Source of the DNA: Flavobacteriaceae bacterium NBU2973
Lineage (GTDB): Bacteria > Bacteroidota > Bacteroidia > Flavobacteriales > Flavobacteriaceae
DNA: 64,000 nucleotides
Assembly: GCA_026162565.1 (NCBI GenBank)
Contig: JAOEIQ010000007.1
Coordinates: 1-64,000 of the forward strand
Reading direction: 5' to 3'
Shown: positions 36,467 through 46,187 of the stretch, in pieces
Layout of the letters: every line of letters begins with the position of its first letter
Position numbering within the stretch: the first letter of the stretch is position 1
Notes under the pieces: model-generated
The model's database searches: none
Seen by the model: only the letters and a program-made list of their open reading frames with translations
What the model was told of the DNA's origin: nothing
Position numbers and translations under genes: made by a program

Positions 36467-37294
36467 CTATTTTAATCGTTTTACTATATCTCCTTTTTTA
36501 AAAATAGTGTTTAAATAACCTTCAAAATAAATAGGAACACAAATATCTTTTGGTAGGCGAACAGCAAAATGAAGATGTGGACCTCTTGAAAATCCAGTAT
36601 TACCTGAATAGCCAATATGCTGTCCGCGCTTTACTGTATCACCTTTTTTTACCAAAGTGCCGTTATGCATTAAGTGTGAGTAGGCTCCAAATGTACCATC
36701 ATTATGAAGTATTACAATTTTGTTTGCTTTTTTCACATAATTTTTACCACCAGATTTTTTAAAGTTATTGATAGCATAAACAACAGTACCTTCTCGTGCC
36801 GCATAAATGGGTGTTCCTACAGGGATATCAAAGTCAATAGCATATTTAGAGTGTATGGCCGTATGTGAACTTTTACCGTTAAACCCTTGAGAGATTCTTA
36901 CGTCTTGGCCAATTTCTATAGGTAAACTATATAGATAATCCGTATTATGTTTTGCGGTTTTACTATCTCCATAATAAAATGAAGTGTCTATATATTCTGA
37001 TAGAAAATTAGATTGCCCTATTTCATCATGAAGCTTATTTGAGGTTTTAATCACATTGAATAGCGTATCTTTAGATGATACAAGTCCTCCTTTTACAAGA
37101 ATATTTTTAGACTCATTTTTACGTAACCGAGCAGAAATTTCAATAGGTGCAAATGAGTTACTGACAATATGGTAATATGTTGTATCGTTCGTCTTTTGGA
37201 CGTAAAAGTACACTTCTTTAGGTTGAGTATTCTTTTTCTTACACCCTTTAGAAAACGTAAGAAATAATAAGCATATAACTAATAATTTATCCAT
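36467..37294 (-). CDS. M23 family metallopeptidase lipoprotein
   Basis: 275 residues. The signal ends FSKGCKKK, a probable lipobox. The C-terminal 130 residues are a LytM/M23 domain with zinc ligands in HSKYAIDFD (HxxxxxxxD spacing slightly unlike the classical HxxxD) and GPHLHFAV, plus GYSGNTG. The family cleaves peptidoglycan cross-bridges or other Gly-containing peptides. The N-terminal half is a beta-rich unknown domain. It is divergent from the LytS/LytTR pair across 270 bp. Confidence 0.85.
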   Translation of the reverse strand: MDKLLVICLLFLTFSKGCKKKNTQPKEVYFYVQKTNDTTYYHIVSNSFAPIEISARLRKNESKNILVKGGLVSSKDTLFNVIKTSNKLHDEIGQSNFLSEYIDTSFYYGDSKTAKHNTDYLYSLPIEIGQDVRISQGFNGKSSHTAIHSKYAIDFDIPVGTPIYAAREGTVVYAINNFKKSGGKNYVKKANKIVILHNDGTFGAYSHLMHNGTLVKKGDTVKRGQHIGYSGNTGFSRGPHLHFAVRLPKDICVPIYFEGYLNTIFKKGDIVKRLK

Positions 37295-37472
37295 TCTATA
37301 TTGATTGATTTATACATTATTTAGAAGAGTATAGTTTTCACAGATTATGGCAAAGTATTTAGGCCTCAACCCTTAACACCTACAAAAGTATTGCAATGAT
37401 TCTCTCAGAAATTTGCAATCTTACAAAACACTTAACTTGAAAGATAAAATCAACTATTGGTAACACTTTTAT

Positions 37473-37499
37473 TTTTGTTGTACAGTTTTAGGGTTTTGT
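37473..37499 (+). promoter_or_regulatory. Candidate operator-like element, copy B
   Basis: 27 bp with TTTTGT at 37473 and again at 37494, 21 bp apart, enclosing ACAGTTTTA, which resembles LytTR half-sites. It lies 66 bp upstream of the histidine kinase start, between it and the divergent M23 gene. The rest of the 270-bp gap shows nothing recognisable. Confidence 0.45.
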
Positions 37500-37564
37500 A
37501 ATAAAAAAATCAAGACTCATGTTAAAACTCAACAGATAACTGCTTTTATACTTACATTTGGAAT

Positions 37565-38608
37565 GTGAAAATTACTGACACTTTTAGATATCACTTACTC
37601 CTTGCAATTGTCATAATTGTAATGGATTTTTTCGTAGATTATGTATTTAAAAGCAGAGCATATTTTTTAGAGAGCTTTACACCTTTAGGTATAATTTTTA
37701 AGGTCACTTACTACACAGCTTTTTTTTCTATCTACATCATAAACTACAGAGTCATTTCACCAAGAACTTTAGCAAAAGGGAAGTTATTGTTATTTGGTAT
37801 TGGTGTAATAGGATTGTTTTTTGTTTTTGCAGGTATTAGATACGTTTTAGAAGAAATAATAGTCTATGAGTTAACGGGTTATCATAATTATCCCGAAAGA
37901 AACAGAACATTTAAATACTACATACTCGATAGTTCCTATTATAGTTTGAAATCTATTCTTTTTAGCACCTTTATGTACCTCTTATTTTTATATTTAAGAA
38001 ACACCTCTAAAATGCATAGTTTAGAGCTAGAACATCAAAAGGCAGAACTAAATAATTTAAAAGCACAATTAGAACCTCACTTTTTATTTAATACGTTAAA
38101 TGTGTTTTATTCTGAATTAGCCGAAAAGCAACCCGAAACTGCTAAAGGTATTTTTAAATTATCAGAGCTATTAAGATATATTACTTATGAGACGAAAAAG
38201 GATTTTATGTCCCTCAAAGAAGAGCTGAAATTCATTAAAGATTATATGTATTTACATGAAAAACGATTTGAGAACAATCTGTTTTTAGACTTTACAGTTA
38301 AAGGTGAAGTTGGAACTCAAAAAATACCAAGTTTAATTCTAATTCACTTTGTTGAAAATATTTTTAAACATGGAGTCATTAGTGAAGAATCTAATCCAGC
38401 AAAAATACTCATAACAATTACTGAACGTTATCTCATCGTAACCACAAAAAACAAGGTGTCTCATGTAAAGAACTATAGTAGTAGAGGAGTAGGAAAAATA
38501 AATCTTAAAAAAAGATTAGAATTGTTATTTGAACAAGATTATATTTTTAAAATTAATAAAAAGGATAGTTTCTACAATACGTATTTAAAAATTCCCTTAA
38601 AAAACTAA
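37565..38608 (+). CDS. LytS-type sensor histidine kinase (1)
   Basis: 347 residues from a GTG start; the nearest ATG is out of frame. Four membrane helices occupy about residues 8-150, with no recognisable extracellular sensor domain. A coiled-coil linker leads to the His_kinase (PF06580) domain with phosphoacceptor His in LEPHFLFNTLN (about residue 180), followed by the ATPase N-box LILIHFVENIFKHG and the G-box GVGKINLKKRL. The response regulator starts 1 bp after the stop. Confidence 0.88.
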   Translation: MKITDTFRYHLLLAIVIIVMDFFVDYVFKSRAYFLESFTPLGIIFKVTYYTAFFSIYIINYRVISPRTLAKGKLLLFGIGVIGLFFVFAGIRYVLEEIIVYELTGYHNYPERNRTFKYYILDSSYYSLKSILFSTFMYLLFLYLRNTSKMHSLELEHQKAELNNLKAQLEPHFLFNTLNVFYSELAEKQPETAKGIFKLSELLRYITYETKKDFMSLKEELKFIKDYMYLHEKRFENNLFLDFTVKGEVGTQKIPSLILIHFVENIFKHGVISEESNPAKILITITERYLIVTTKNKVSHVKNYSSRGVGKINLKKRLELLFEQDYIFKINKKDSFYNTYLKIPLKN

Positions 38609-38609
38609 T

Positions 38610-39317
38610 ATGAATAATTTAAAGTGTTTAGTAGTAGATGATGAAGCTCCAGCAATACGATTGTTAGAATCTTATATAAAAAAAGTTCCTTTTCTAGAGC
38701 TGGTAGCCACATCTTCAAACCCAATAGAAGCTATTGCTATAATTGAAAAGGAAGAATTGGATATTATATTTTTAGATATACAGATGCCAACTATAACAGG
38801 TATACAGCTCTCTAAAATAATTAGTAATAAGGTAAGTGTTATATTTACTACCGCTTATCCTCAATTTGCTATAGAGAGCTACGAGATAAATGCTATTGAT
38901 TACTTGTTAAAACCTTTCGAATTTGAGCGTTTTTACTCGGCTATATCTAGAGTTAAACCGAAAAAGAAGTCAAATCTTATTTCACTCACTGACGATTTCA
39001 TTTTCATTAAAACTGATGGAAAAAACAATTTTGAAAAAGTTTTCTTAAAAGATATTTTATATGTGGAAAGTTTAAAAAATAATATCTGTATTCACACAAA
39101 AGAAAATCAAATTATTACTTATAACACTTTAAAAAACTTTGAAAACCAATTACCAGCACATTTATTTATAAAAATTCACAAATCATATATTGTCTCCATC
39201 AAAAGCATAGTAAAAACAACTTCATTGGCGGTATATGTTAGTTCTAAAAAAGAACTACCAATTGGTGACACATACAAGAAAGCTTTTTTTGAAAAAATTA
39301 ATGATTTAATGTTATAA
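38610..39317 (+). CDS. LytTR-family response regulator (1)
   Basis: 235 residues. The receiver domain spans 1-120, with the acidic pair VVDDE near residue 9-11, phosphoacceptor Asp in FLDIQMP (about 56) and Lys in LLKPFEF. The LytTR DNA-binding domain is at about 135-235, with YVESLKNN and IHKSYIVS motifs. It partners the kinase just upstream. The gene ends 27 bp before the first ssb relic. Confidence 0.9.
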   Translation: MNNLKCLVVDDEAPAIRLLESYIKKVPFLELVATSSNPIEAIAIIEKEELDIIFLDIQMPTITGIQLSKIISNKVSVIFTTAYPQFAIESYEINAIDYLLKPFEFERFYSAISRVKPKKKSNLISLTDDFIFIKTDGKNNFEKVFLKDILYVESLKNNICIHTKENQIITYNTLKNFENQLPAHLFIKIHKSYIVSIKSIVKTTSLAVYVSSKKELPIGDTYKKAFFEKINDLML

Positions 39318-39343
39318 TCTTTTTTAATGATGCAAGTAAATAA

Positions 39344-39403
39344 GGTATAAAACGTTATACAACAGAAATTGTGTGTAATGAATTATTAATGCTAGGCAAA
39401 TAA
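39344..39403 (+). pseudogene. Relic of an ssb 3' end (copy 2)
   Basis: 60 bp encoding GIKRYTTEIVCNELLMLGK and a stop, identical in protein to the end of the ssb at 32759. Four bases differ, all in synonymous positions. No ssb start or body precedes it. The remainder of this 345-bp gene-free gap, after the terminator-like hairpin, holds nothing I recognise. Confidence 0.85.
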
Positions 39404-39453
39404 TAAAAGCTTTAGTGATTTTTTAAAAAAGGCATCAAAAATTGATACCTTTT
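39346..39453 (+). repeat. 108-bp direct repeat, left copy
   Basis: Aligns without gaps to 58176-58283 at 96 of 108 positions. It covers the ssb relic and the hairpin after it (39425-39453: AAAAGGCATCAA / TTGATACCTTTT with one mismatch). The two copies bound 18.8 kb. Confidence 0.85.
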
Positions 39454-39662
39454 GATTTTTTAAAAGCAAATACTATTGAGGTTTTTGTCAACATGCTTCT
39501 TACATTTGGCAAATAGCATTAATTAAGTTGTAAAACAAAAAAAAGGATATGATAGTAGCTGACTAAGAGTTTAAATAAAAAAGTTTAGACCATGGCTTAT
39601 ACTTTTTTTCGTATTACTTTTTCTAATTTTTCAGCATAAAATGAGAAAGCTTGTTAGGTTTT

Positions 39663-40358
39663 TTATCTTGAAAATAACATACTAACATTGCTTTTATAAG
39701 TCCGCCCGATGGGTACCTTCCTATCGGATATCCAAATAATATTGCCTTCTACTTGGTCTATTTTATCTATAGCTATAATAAATGATTTGTGCACTCTTAG
39801 AAAGTGAGAGGCTGTTAAGAAATCATTATAATAAGATATATTTTCGTGACTAATAACACAGCTGTCTAGAAAATAGAGCTTGGTATAATTGCCATAAGCT
39901 TCAATAAATAAAATATCTTCAGATTTAATTTGGTGGTATTTTTTATCTCCTTTTACGAAAAAACGAAAATGTTCATGAGATTTTTTATTAGTATGAGGTT
40001 TATGCGGTTCTGAACTAATAGCTTTATTAATAGCTTTAACAAAGCGTTCAAAACTAAAAGGTTTTAATAAGTAATCTGATATATTTAATTCATAACCTTC
40101 TAAAGCAAACTCTTTGTAAGCTGTTGTTACTATAACCTTAGGCCGTTTTGTCAATGTTTTTAAGAACTCAAAACCTGTAAGCTTTGGCATATTCAAATCT
40201 AAAAATATCAAATCTATAGATTCATTATTTAAAAATTGCATGGCTTCGATAGCATTGTAACAGCTCTTTTTAAATTCTAGATGGGGCAACATATCACAAA
40301 ACTCTTTGATAAGTTCGTGTGCTAATGGTTCGTCATCTATTATGATATACGTTGTCAT
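39663..40358 (-). CDS. LytTR-family response regulator (2)
   Basis: 231 residues. Receiver domain with IIDDE at the start, phosphoacceptor Asp in FLDLNMP and Lys in LLKPFSF; LytTR domain from about 130, with FIEAYGNYTKLYF and VHKSFIIAIDK. Its ATG overlaps the kinase stop by one base, so the pair is translationally coupled. It converges on the plus-strand pair across the ssb relic. Its likely target is the divergent ABC transporter operon, inferred from position. Confidence 0.9.
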   Translation of the reverse strand: MTTYIIIDDEPLAHELIKEFCDMLPHLEFKKSCYNAIEAMQFLNNESIDLIFLDLNMPKLTGFEFLKTLTKRPKVIVTTAYKEFALEGYELNISDYLLKPFSFERFVKAINKAISSEPHKPHTNKKSHEHFRFFVKGDKKYHQIKSEDILFIEAYGNYTKLYFLDSCVISHENISYYNDFLTASHFLRVHKSFIIAIDKIDQVEGNIIWISDRKVPIGRTYKSNVSMLFSR

Positions 40359-41470
40359 TATTTATTGATTATTAATTCGACGTTGTATGTAGTAGGTGTC
40401 TTGTTTATTATCAACTCATACAAATCTGGATAGATAAGATCAAGTCTACGTTTTAGGTTTTCTAACCCAATTCCTTTATCGTTTTGTTTCACAGAGGAAT
40501 CATAATTATTTGTAATAGAGAAATGAATATCTTTTTTGGAGCTATTTAGGGTCATAGTAATAAAAGCATCATTAGTCAATTTTTCAACACCATGTTTAAA
40601 TGCATTCTCTAATAAAATAATAAATAACAATGGGGCAACTTCATCATTAGGCAAAGTATTGTGATCAAATTTTAGGCTTACATTTTTGTGATGTCTAATT
40701 TTGTGTAATGCCATATAATTCTTCATGTAACTTATTTCTTCAGCAATAGAAACGCGATCATTTTTACCTTCATAAATAGTGTACCGCATCATATCAGACA
40801 GTTTTACTACCACTTCAGGTGCTTTCTCTGAGTGTTTAACTGTTAGAGCATATAAGTTATTTAAAGTATTAAAAAGAAAATGAGGATTTACTTGAGTTTT
40901 CAATAACTCTAATTCAGCTTTAGCCTTTTCAGACTTAAGATTATTAAACCATTTCCATTGCTCGTGCGCCCAAATGAAAAACAAAACGGGAACAGGAAAC
41001 ACAAGTAAATTAATCGCCTTTTGCTGATATAGATTAAGATAGTTTTCATCTAAACGCAGAAATAAGAAATAGCACAATGCCAATCCATAAGTTATAAAAA
41101 TTAGAATCTTATACTTCGTGAAGAACTTTGGAAAAAAAAGATAGACTACACCTAACCAGAAAATAACTATCGAAAAAATAAATATGGGATGATCTGGAAC
41201 ATTAAGATAATTGTCTGTTCCAAAAATTAAAAAAGCAATAATGAACAAGACTACCACTTTTATTACAAATATTTTTTCCTTTTTTAAGTAATTAAAATGG
41301 TATAAGGCAAAAGAAGTTACCAGCCACCAAAAACCAACAATAGATATTATCTCTAAAGTTGCGCCCTTTGGGAACTTTATTATACTGATCCACTCTAAAC
41401 ACATTACTACAATGGCTAAAAGAACAGCACCAATACCAAAGGCTTTATATTTTTTTATGAAATATCTCAT
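40358..41470 (-). CDS. LytS-type sensor histidine kinase (2)
   Basis: 370 residues. Six hydrophobic segments span about 10-165, compared with four in the other kinase. The His_kinase domain has the phosphoacceptor in VNPHFLFNTLN (about residue 198), the N-box IILLENAFKHGVEK and the G-box GIGLENLKRRL. It is divergent from the ABC ATPase gene 201 bp away. Histidine kinases of this type often sense and control an adjacent ABC exporter; the ligand is unknown. Confidence 0.88.
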   Translation of the reverse strand: MRYFIKKYKAFGIGAVLLAIVVMCLEWISIIKFPKGATLEIISIVGFWWLVTSFALYHFNYLKKEKIFVIKVVVLFIIAFLIFGTDNYLNVPDHPIFIFSIVIFWLGVVYLFFPKFFTKYKILIFITYGLALCYFLFLRLDENYLNLYQQKAINLLVFPVPVLFFIWAHEQWKWFNNLKSEKAKAELELLKTQVNPHFLFNTLNNLYALTVKHSEKAPEVVVKLSDMMRYTIYEGKNDRVSIAEEISYMKNYMALHKIRHHKNVSLKFDHNTLPNDEVAPLLFIILLENAFKHGVEKLTNDAFITMTLNSSKKDIHFSITNNYDSSVKQNDKGIGLENLKRRLDLIYPDLYELIINKTPTTYNVELIINK

Positions 41471-41527
41471 ATGTCAAAGCTACGGTTGTAAAAGTCTTTA
41501 TACAAACGAATTGATAAACAACATCAT

Positions 41528-41557
41528 TTTTAGCATTAACAACATATATTTTAGCAT
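41528..41557. promoter_or_regulatory. Putative LytTR operator: 9-bp direct repeats 21 bp apart
   Basis: TTTTAGCAT at 41528-41536 and 41549-41557, with a 12-bp spacer. Nine-bp direct repeats with a 12-13-bp spacer are the known architecture of LytTR binding sites such as AgrA's. It lies in the divergent promoter region between a LytTR-system kinase gene and the ABC transporter. Confidence 0.5.
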
Positions 41558-41671
41558 CTAAAACTGTTCGAACTATTTCGCCTGTTTTATAAACTTAAAA
41601 AACTCGCAAAGGACATTTTTATTAGCTACTGTTAAATTTCAAAAATAAGTTTGTTTTAAAATTAAAAATCG

Positions 41672-42562
41672 ATGAATACACTTGTAATTGAAAATGTATC
41701 TAAAACCTATCCTAATGATGTAAAGGCATTAGATTCTATTAATTTAAATATCTCTAATGGAATGTTTGGTCTGTTAGGTGCTAATGGTGCCGGAAAATCA
41801 AGCTTAATGCGAACTATTGCAGCACTTCAAAAACCTTCTGCAGGTTCTATTAAATTCAATAATGTTGATATTATTGAGGCACCACAAAGTGTACGTCAAA
41901 AACTTGGATATTTACCGCAAGAATTTGACGTATACCCTAAAATATCTGCTCAAAAACTTCTAGAGCATTTTGCTGTTTTAAAAGGAATACTCAATAAAAA
42001 AGAACGCAACTCTCAGGTTTCAGCACTTTTACAACAAACTAACTTGTATCAGCATCGAAAAAAATCAGTTCATACTTTTTCTGGCGGTATGAAACAGCGA
42101 TTTGGTATCGCCCAAGCTTTATTGGGAAATCCACAGCTCATCATTGTAGATGAACCCACTGCTGGACTCGATCCAGAAGAACGACACCGTTTTTTAAACC
42201 TGTTAAGTGAAATAGGACAAAATATAATTGTCATTCTATCAACTCATATAGTAGAGGATATACAGGAATTATGTCCTCAAATAGCGATTCTAGCTAGAGG
42301 TAGAATTATTTCAAAGGGAAGTCCCAGAGATTTAGTAAAAAGCATCTCTGGTACTATATGGAGTAAAATTATTTCAAAAGATAAAATAGCCGAATACAAA
42401 GAGAATTATCAGGTCATTTCCACTAGGCTTATTGCAGGAGAAACCCAAATAAGAGTGCTTTCTAACAAGCAGCCTTCGCCAGAATTTAAGGTGGTTACTG
42501 TAGTGTTAGAAGATTATTACTTCATGCAAATGTACCTAAATCAATCATCAAAAAACAACTAA
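41672..42562 (+). CDS. ABC transporter ATP-binding protein
   Basis: 296 residues. Walker A is GANGAGKSS (residues 35-43), the Q-loop is in YLPQEF, the signature is FSGGMKQR, Walker B is LIIVDEPTAGLDP, and the switch His is in STHIVED. The last 75 residues form an accessory domain usual in ABC-2 exporters. It is 1 bp upstream of the permease/peptidase fusion and must energise it. Divergent from the LytS/LytTR pair. Confidence 0.93.
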   Translation: MNTLVIENVSKTYPNDVKALDSINLNISNGMFGLLGANGAGKSSLMRTIAALQKPSAGSIKFNNVDIIEAPQSVRQKLGYLPQEFDVYPKISAQKLLEHFAVLKGILNKKERNSQVSALLQQTNLYQHRKKSVHTFSGGMKQRFGIAQALLGNPQLIIVDEPTAGLDPEERHRFLNLLSEIGQNIIVILSTHIVEDIQELCPQIAILARGRIISKGSPRDLVKSISGTIWSKIISKDKIAEYKENYQVISTRLIAGETQIRVLSNKQPSPEFKVVTVVLEDYYFMQMYLNQSSKNN

Positions 42563-42563
42563 T

Positions 42564-45500
42564 ATGTTATTACAATTACTACGCTTTGAAGTATTATACC
42601 AATCAAAGCAACGAGCACTACTCATTTTCGCTTTACTCTTTTTTTTCTTTGGTTTTTTTATTGGTAGCAGAGGTCAAGCACCTGCTCAAGTAAATTTCAA
42701 CTCAGCTTATCAAATAACAAATAGTGTAACTATTTTTTCATTAGGTTCACTTTTTATTGTAATGTTTTTTGCCATTAGTGGTGCTATTAGAGATAAAAAG
42801 CATCAAATGGAAGGACTAATTTTCAGTACTTCTGTACAGAAAAATTATTTTTTTTGGAGCCGTTTTATTGGTGTTTTCTTTTTTAGCGTGTTAGGTTTTA
42901 GCCTTTTCCTTCCTGGATTTATTGCTGGACTGTCGATTGCAGATTTAGATTCTAGTCGAATAGCACCATTTAGTTTACAATCATATATATGGCCTTTTTT
43001 GGTGATAGTAATCCCAAATATTTTTATCTGTACATCGCTTATATTTTCTGTAAGCATACTATCAAAAAGTAATCTAGCTACTTATGCAAGTGCTGTACTC
43101 ATTTATGTATTATACTTTGCTATAGCATTTTATTCTAATTCACCAATCCTTGTATCTTCAGTCTCTGCTTCACCCGAAGCAATTGCCATGGCAGCTATGA
43201 CCGACCCATTTGCTGGAGCAACATTTTTTGAACACACACAGTTTTGGACACCTTACGATAAAAATAATTTGACATTTTCGTTTTCTAGATTTTATGTGTG
43301 GAACAGAGCACTCTGGATGGGATTATCATGTATGATAATCGCAATGACTTACCGTTTCTTTTCTTTTAGAAAAGCTTCTAAAAAAATTAAAGGAAATCAA
43401 ACAATTACCAAAGCTCCTCTAGAAACTAAACCATACTTCTCTGTGGCAACTAGAATCAATGCTACAGCACAATGGAGAGCTTTTTGGTCATTATTCATGA
43501 TTGATATGAAAAGTATTTTTAAGAGTCTCCCTTTTTTAGTTATAATCCTGACACTATTAGCAACTTCAGTTTATGAAGTCTATGCAAGAATATTTGAAGG
43601 AGGCCCGTATGGAGATAGTTTGTATCCATTCACAAATGTACTGATAGAAATAGTCATGGAATTAGTCCCTATTTTAAGTCTTATTCTTATTGTTTTTTAC
43701 AGTGGAGAACTTATTTGGAGAGCAAGAGATAAAAAAATGGATAGTATTTTAAATACAACCGCTACATTAAACTGGGTGTTTTTTTTATCAAAATTAATTA
43801 CACTAGTATTAGTACCTATGTTCCTTATTGCCTCAGTAATATTTGTTTGCATAGGTTTTCAACTAGCAAAAGGGTATTATAATCCAGATATCGTACAATA
43901 CATATCTCTCTTTTACTATTATGGAGCTTCTATGCTGGTGTATTGTATGGTAGCGATTTTTATACAGAGCGTTGCAAATAATAAATTTCTTGGAATGGGG
44001 ATTACAGGATTAGTACTCCTATTACTTGGGTCTTCACTATCATCATTCATAGGTGTTGAACATCCAATGTTACGCATAGGCGATATGCCAATCCCAATGT
44101 ATTCTAATATGGCAGGATATTCTAAACAAGCTTCAGCTTTTCATATATATACTCTATACTGGATTTCTTTTGGAATTACCTTATCTGTTCTGTCATTTAA
44201 GTTATGGAAGAGAAGCTCAATAGGAACTAGTAATTTTCTTGAAAGCTTTCGATTTAAAAAATGGAAACTCTGGGAAATTGTAGGGTTATTCGTTTCACTT
44301 ATTTTATTCATTGGTTCAGGAATCGTGCTATTTAATGAAGTAACTATGAAAAATAGGTATGTAAATTCGAATGAACGCATGGATTATGCTGAAGAGTATG
44401 AACGAAAATTTAAAGTATACGACAGCATACCAAGGCTTCATTACTTTGATATGAAAACAGAAGTAGACATCTATCCTAATGAACTTAAATATAGCGTAAG
44501 CGCAGATTATGTTTTGATTAACAAAAACGAAGTTCCAGTAACTCACATATTTATTACTGAACGAAAATCACTTTCTGAAATTACACTAGAAAATGCTGAA
44601 ATAATCCTTAAAGATACCGTTTTTGGCACATACCTCTTCAAGTTTACTAAACCTATCCTTCCTAATGAAAAAACAGGAATACACTATAGTTTTATCAAGC
44701 AATCAAGTCCATTTAAGGTAGATAAATCCATTTTAAAAAATGGTACATATATTCGACACGACGAGTTTGAACCTGCTTTGGGATATAGTCATTCCATGGA
44801 AATATCTAATGCTCATGAACGTCAAAAAAGAGGGCTTTCAAAGCAAGAGGTAGAACCAGAAGGAGATGCGCACCTTTATTCTAAAGAAGCACGTCTTGGA
44901 AATGTTACTTATGAAACGATTGTATCTACAAATCATAATCAAATAGCTTTGGCGGCTGGAAATCTAATAAAGGATTGGGAAGAAAATGATAGATATTATT
45001 ATCAGTATAGGTTCCCTAATAAAAACATCCCTTCTCTAGCTTATATTTCTGGTAAATATGAATTAAAAAAGAGCATTTATAAAGACATTTCAATAGAACA
45101 TTATTACCATCCAAATCATGATATGAACCACCTCACAATTGACAATAGTACCAAAGCTACTTTGGAGTATTGTATGACAAATTTTGGAAATTACCCTTAT
45201 AATCACTTGCGAATAGCAGAAATACCGTCCTTTCATAGTTTTGGAGGTGCTGCGCACCCTGGACTTATCAGTATGGTAGAAGATAATTTATACCTAATTG
45301 ATATTAAAAATACTGGGACTTTTGATCTTGTATCAAAACGAACTGTACATGAGGTTTCTCATCAATGGTGGGGAATGATCTTAAAAGCTAAAAATGTAGA
45401 AGGAAGTGGATTTCTTGTTGAAGGTTTTGCCAAATATACTGAAGGGGTTGTTCTTGAAAAAATGTATGGAAAAGGAGCTCTTTGGCAACTCAATCAAGCA

Positions 45501-46133
45501 TCTAATGACCGTTATTTTGGAGGTCGTGCATTTGCTTCAGAGAAAGAAGTACCATTGTATCTAACAGACGGGCAAAATTATCTTAACTATGGTAAAAGTG
45601 GACTTGTTATGTTGTCAATACGTGATCTTGTAGGTGAAGACAAATTAAATCACGTATTAAGAATACTTACTGAAAAGCATGCGCAGAGTCAAGAATTTGA
45701 AGTGCATACATTGGAGTTTTTAGATGAATTATATAAGATTACCCCAGAAAAACATCATACTTTAATTGATGAATGGATGAAACAAATAGTTCGTTACGAT
45801 TTGTCAATTGGTAATTCTTCATATAAACGATTAGATAACGGAACTTACGAAATTACTATGGAAGTAAAAGCCAAGCGTTATAGAACTATAGCTAATGGCG
45901 AAGAAAAAGAGATCGTAATTAATGAACCTATTCAAATAGGCTTGTTCAAAAAACATCCAAAAGATTTAGGCAAAAACGATACTCCAATCTATTTAGAGCA
46001 GCATAATTTAAAGGATAGCTCAACAATACTTAGAATCCAAGTAGATGTTTTGCCTGATGTGATTTCTGTCGATCCGTTTTTAACACGCCCTGATAGGGTT
46101 GTTAGTGATAATTTAGAACGTTTGAAGAAATAG
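42564..46133 (+). CDS. ABC-2 permease fused to an M1-type aminopeptidase
   Basis: 1189 residues. Two ABC-2 permease blocks (about 1-265 and 300-600), with six to seven helices each, are followed by a large extracytoplasmic M1 peptidase domain (about 620-1189). Zinc motif HEVSH is at about residue 928 in VHEVSHQWWG, and the third ligand Glu is about 20 residues later in FLVEGFAKYTEG. The catalytic residues look intact, so the protein may export and trim a peptide, or cleave something at the membrane. This fusion is known in Bacteroidota, but its substrate is not. Together with the ATPase it forms a complete exporter. Confidence 0.9.
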   Translation: MLLQLLRFEVLYQSKQRALLIFALLFFFFGFFIGSRGQAPAQVNFNSAYQITNSVTIFSLGSLFIVMFFAISGAIRDKKHQMEGLIFSTSVQKNYFFWSRFIGVFFFSVLGFSLFLPGFIAGLSIADLDSSRIAPFSLQSYIWPFLVIVIPNIFICTSLIFSVSILSKSNLATYASAVLIYVLYFAIAFYSNSPILVSSVSASPEAIAMAAMTDPFAGATFFEHTQFWTPYDKNNLTFSFSRFYVWNRALWMGLSCMIIAMTYRFFSFRKASKKIKGNQTITKAPLETKPYFSVATRINATAQWRAFWSLFMIDMKSIFKSLPFLVIILTLLATSVYEVYARIFEGGPYGDSLYPFTNVLIEIVMELVPILSLILIVFYSGELIWRARDKKMDSILNTTATLNWVFFLSKLITLVLVPMFLIASVIFVCIGFQLAKGYYNPDIVQYISLFYYYGASMLVYCMVAIFIQSVANNKFLGMGITGLVLLLLGSSLSSFIGVEHPMLRIGDMPIPMYSNMAGYSKQASAFHIYTLYWISFGITLSVLSFKLWKRSSIGTSNFLESFRFKKWKLWEIVGLFVSLILFIGSGIVLFNEVTMKNRYVNSNERMDYAEEYERKFKVYDSIPRLHYFDMKTEVDIYPNELKYSVSADYVLINKNEVPVTHIFITERKSLSEITLENAEIILKDTVFGTYLFKFTKPILPNEKTGIHYSFIKQSSPFKVDKSILKNGTYIRHDEFEPALGYSHSMEISNAHERQKRGLSKQEVEPEGDAHLYSKEARLGNVTYETIVSTNHNQIALAAGNLIKDWEENDRYYYQYRFPNKNIPSLAYISGKYELKKSIYKDISIEHYYHPNHDMNHLTIDNSTKATLEYCMTNFGNYPYNHLRIAEIPSFHSFGGAAHPGLISMVEDNLYLIDIKNTGTFDLVSKRTVHEVSHQWWGMILKAKNVEGSGFLVEGFAKYTEGVVLEKMYGKGALWQLNQASNDRYFGGRAFASEKEVPLYLTDGQNYLNYGKSGLVMLSIRDLVGEDKLNHVLRILTEKHAQSQEFEVHTLEFLDELYKITPEKHHTLIDEWMKQIVRYDLSIGNSSYKRLDNGTYEITMEVKAKRYRTIANGEEKEIVINEPIQIGLFKKHPKDLGKNDTPIYLEQHNLKDSSTILRIQVDVLPDVISVDPFLTRPDRVVSDNLERLKK

Positions 46134-46187
46134 GGATAAACGAGTCTTAAATGCGTAAAGTCTTGTTGGTTTTTCGGCATATGTCTT

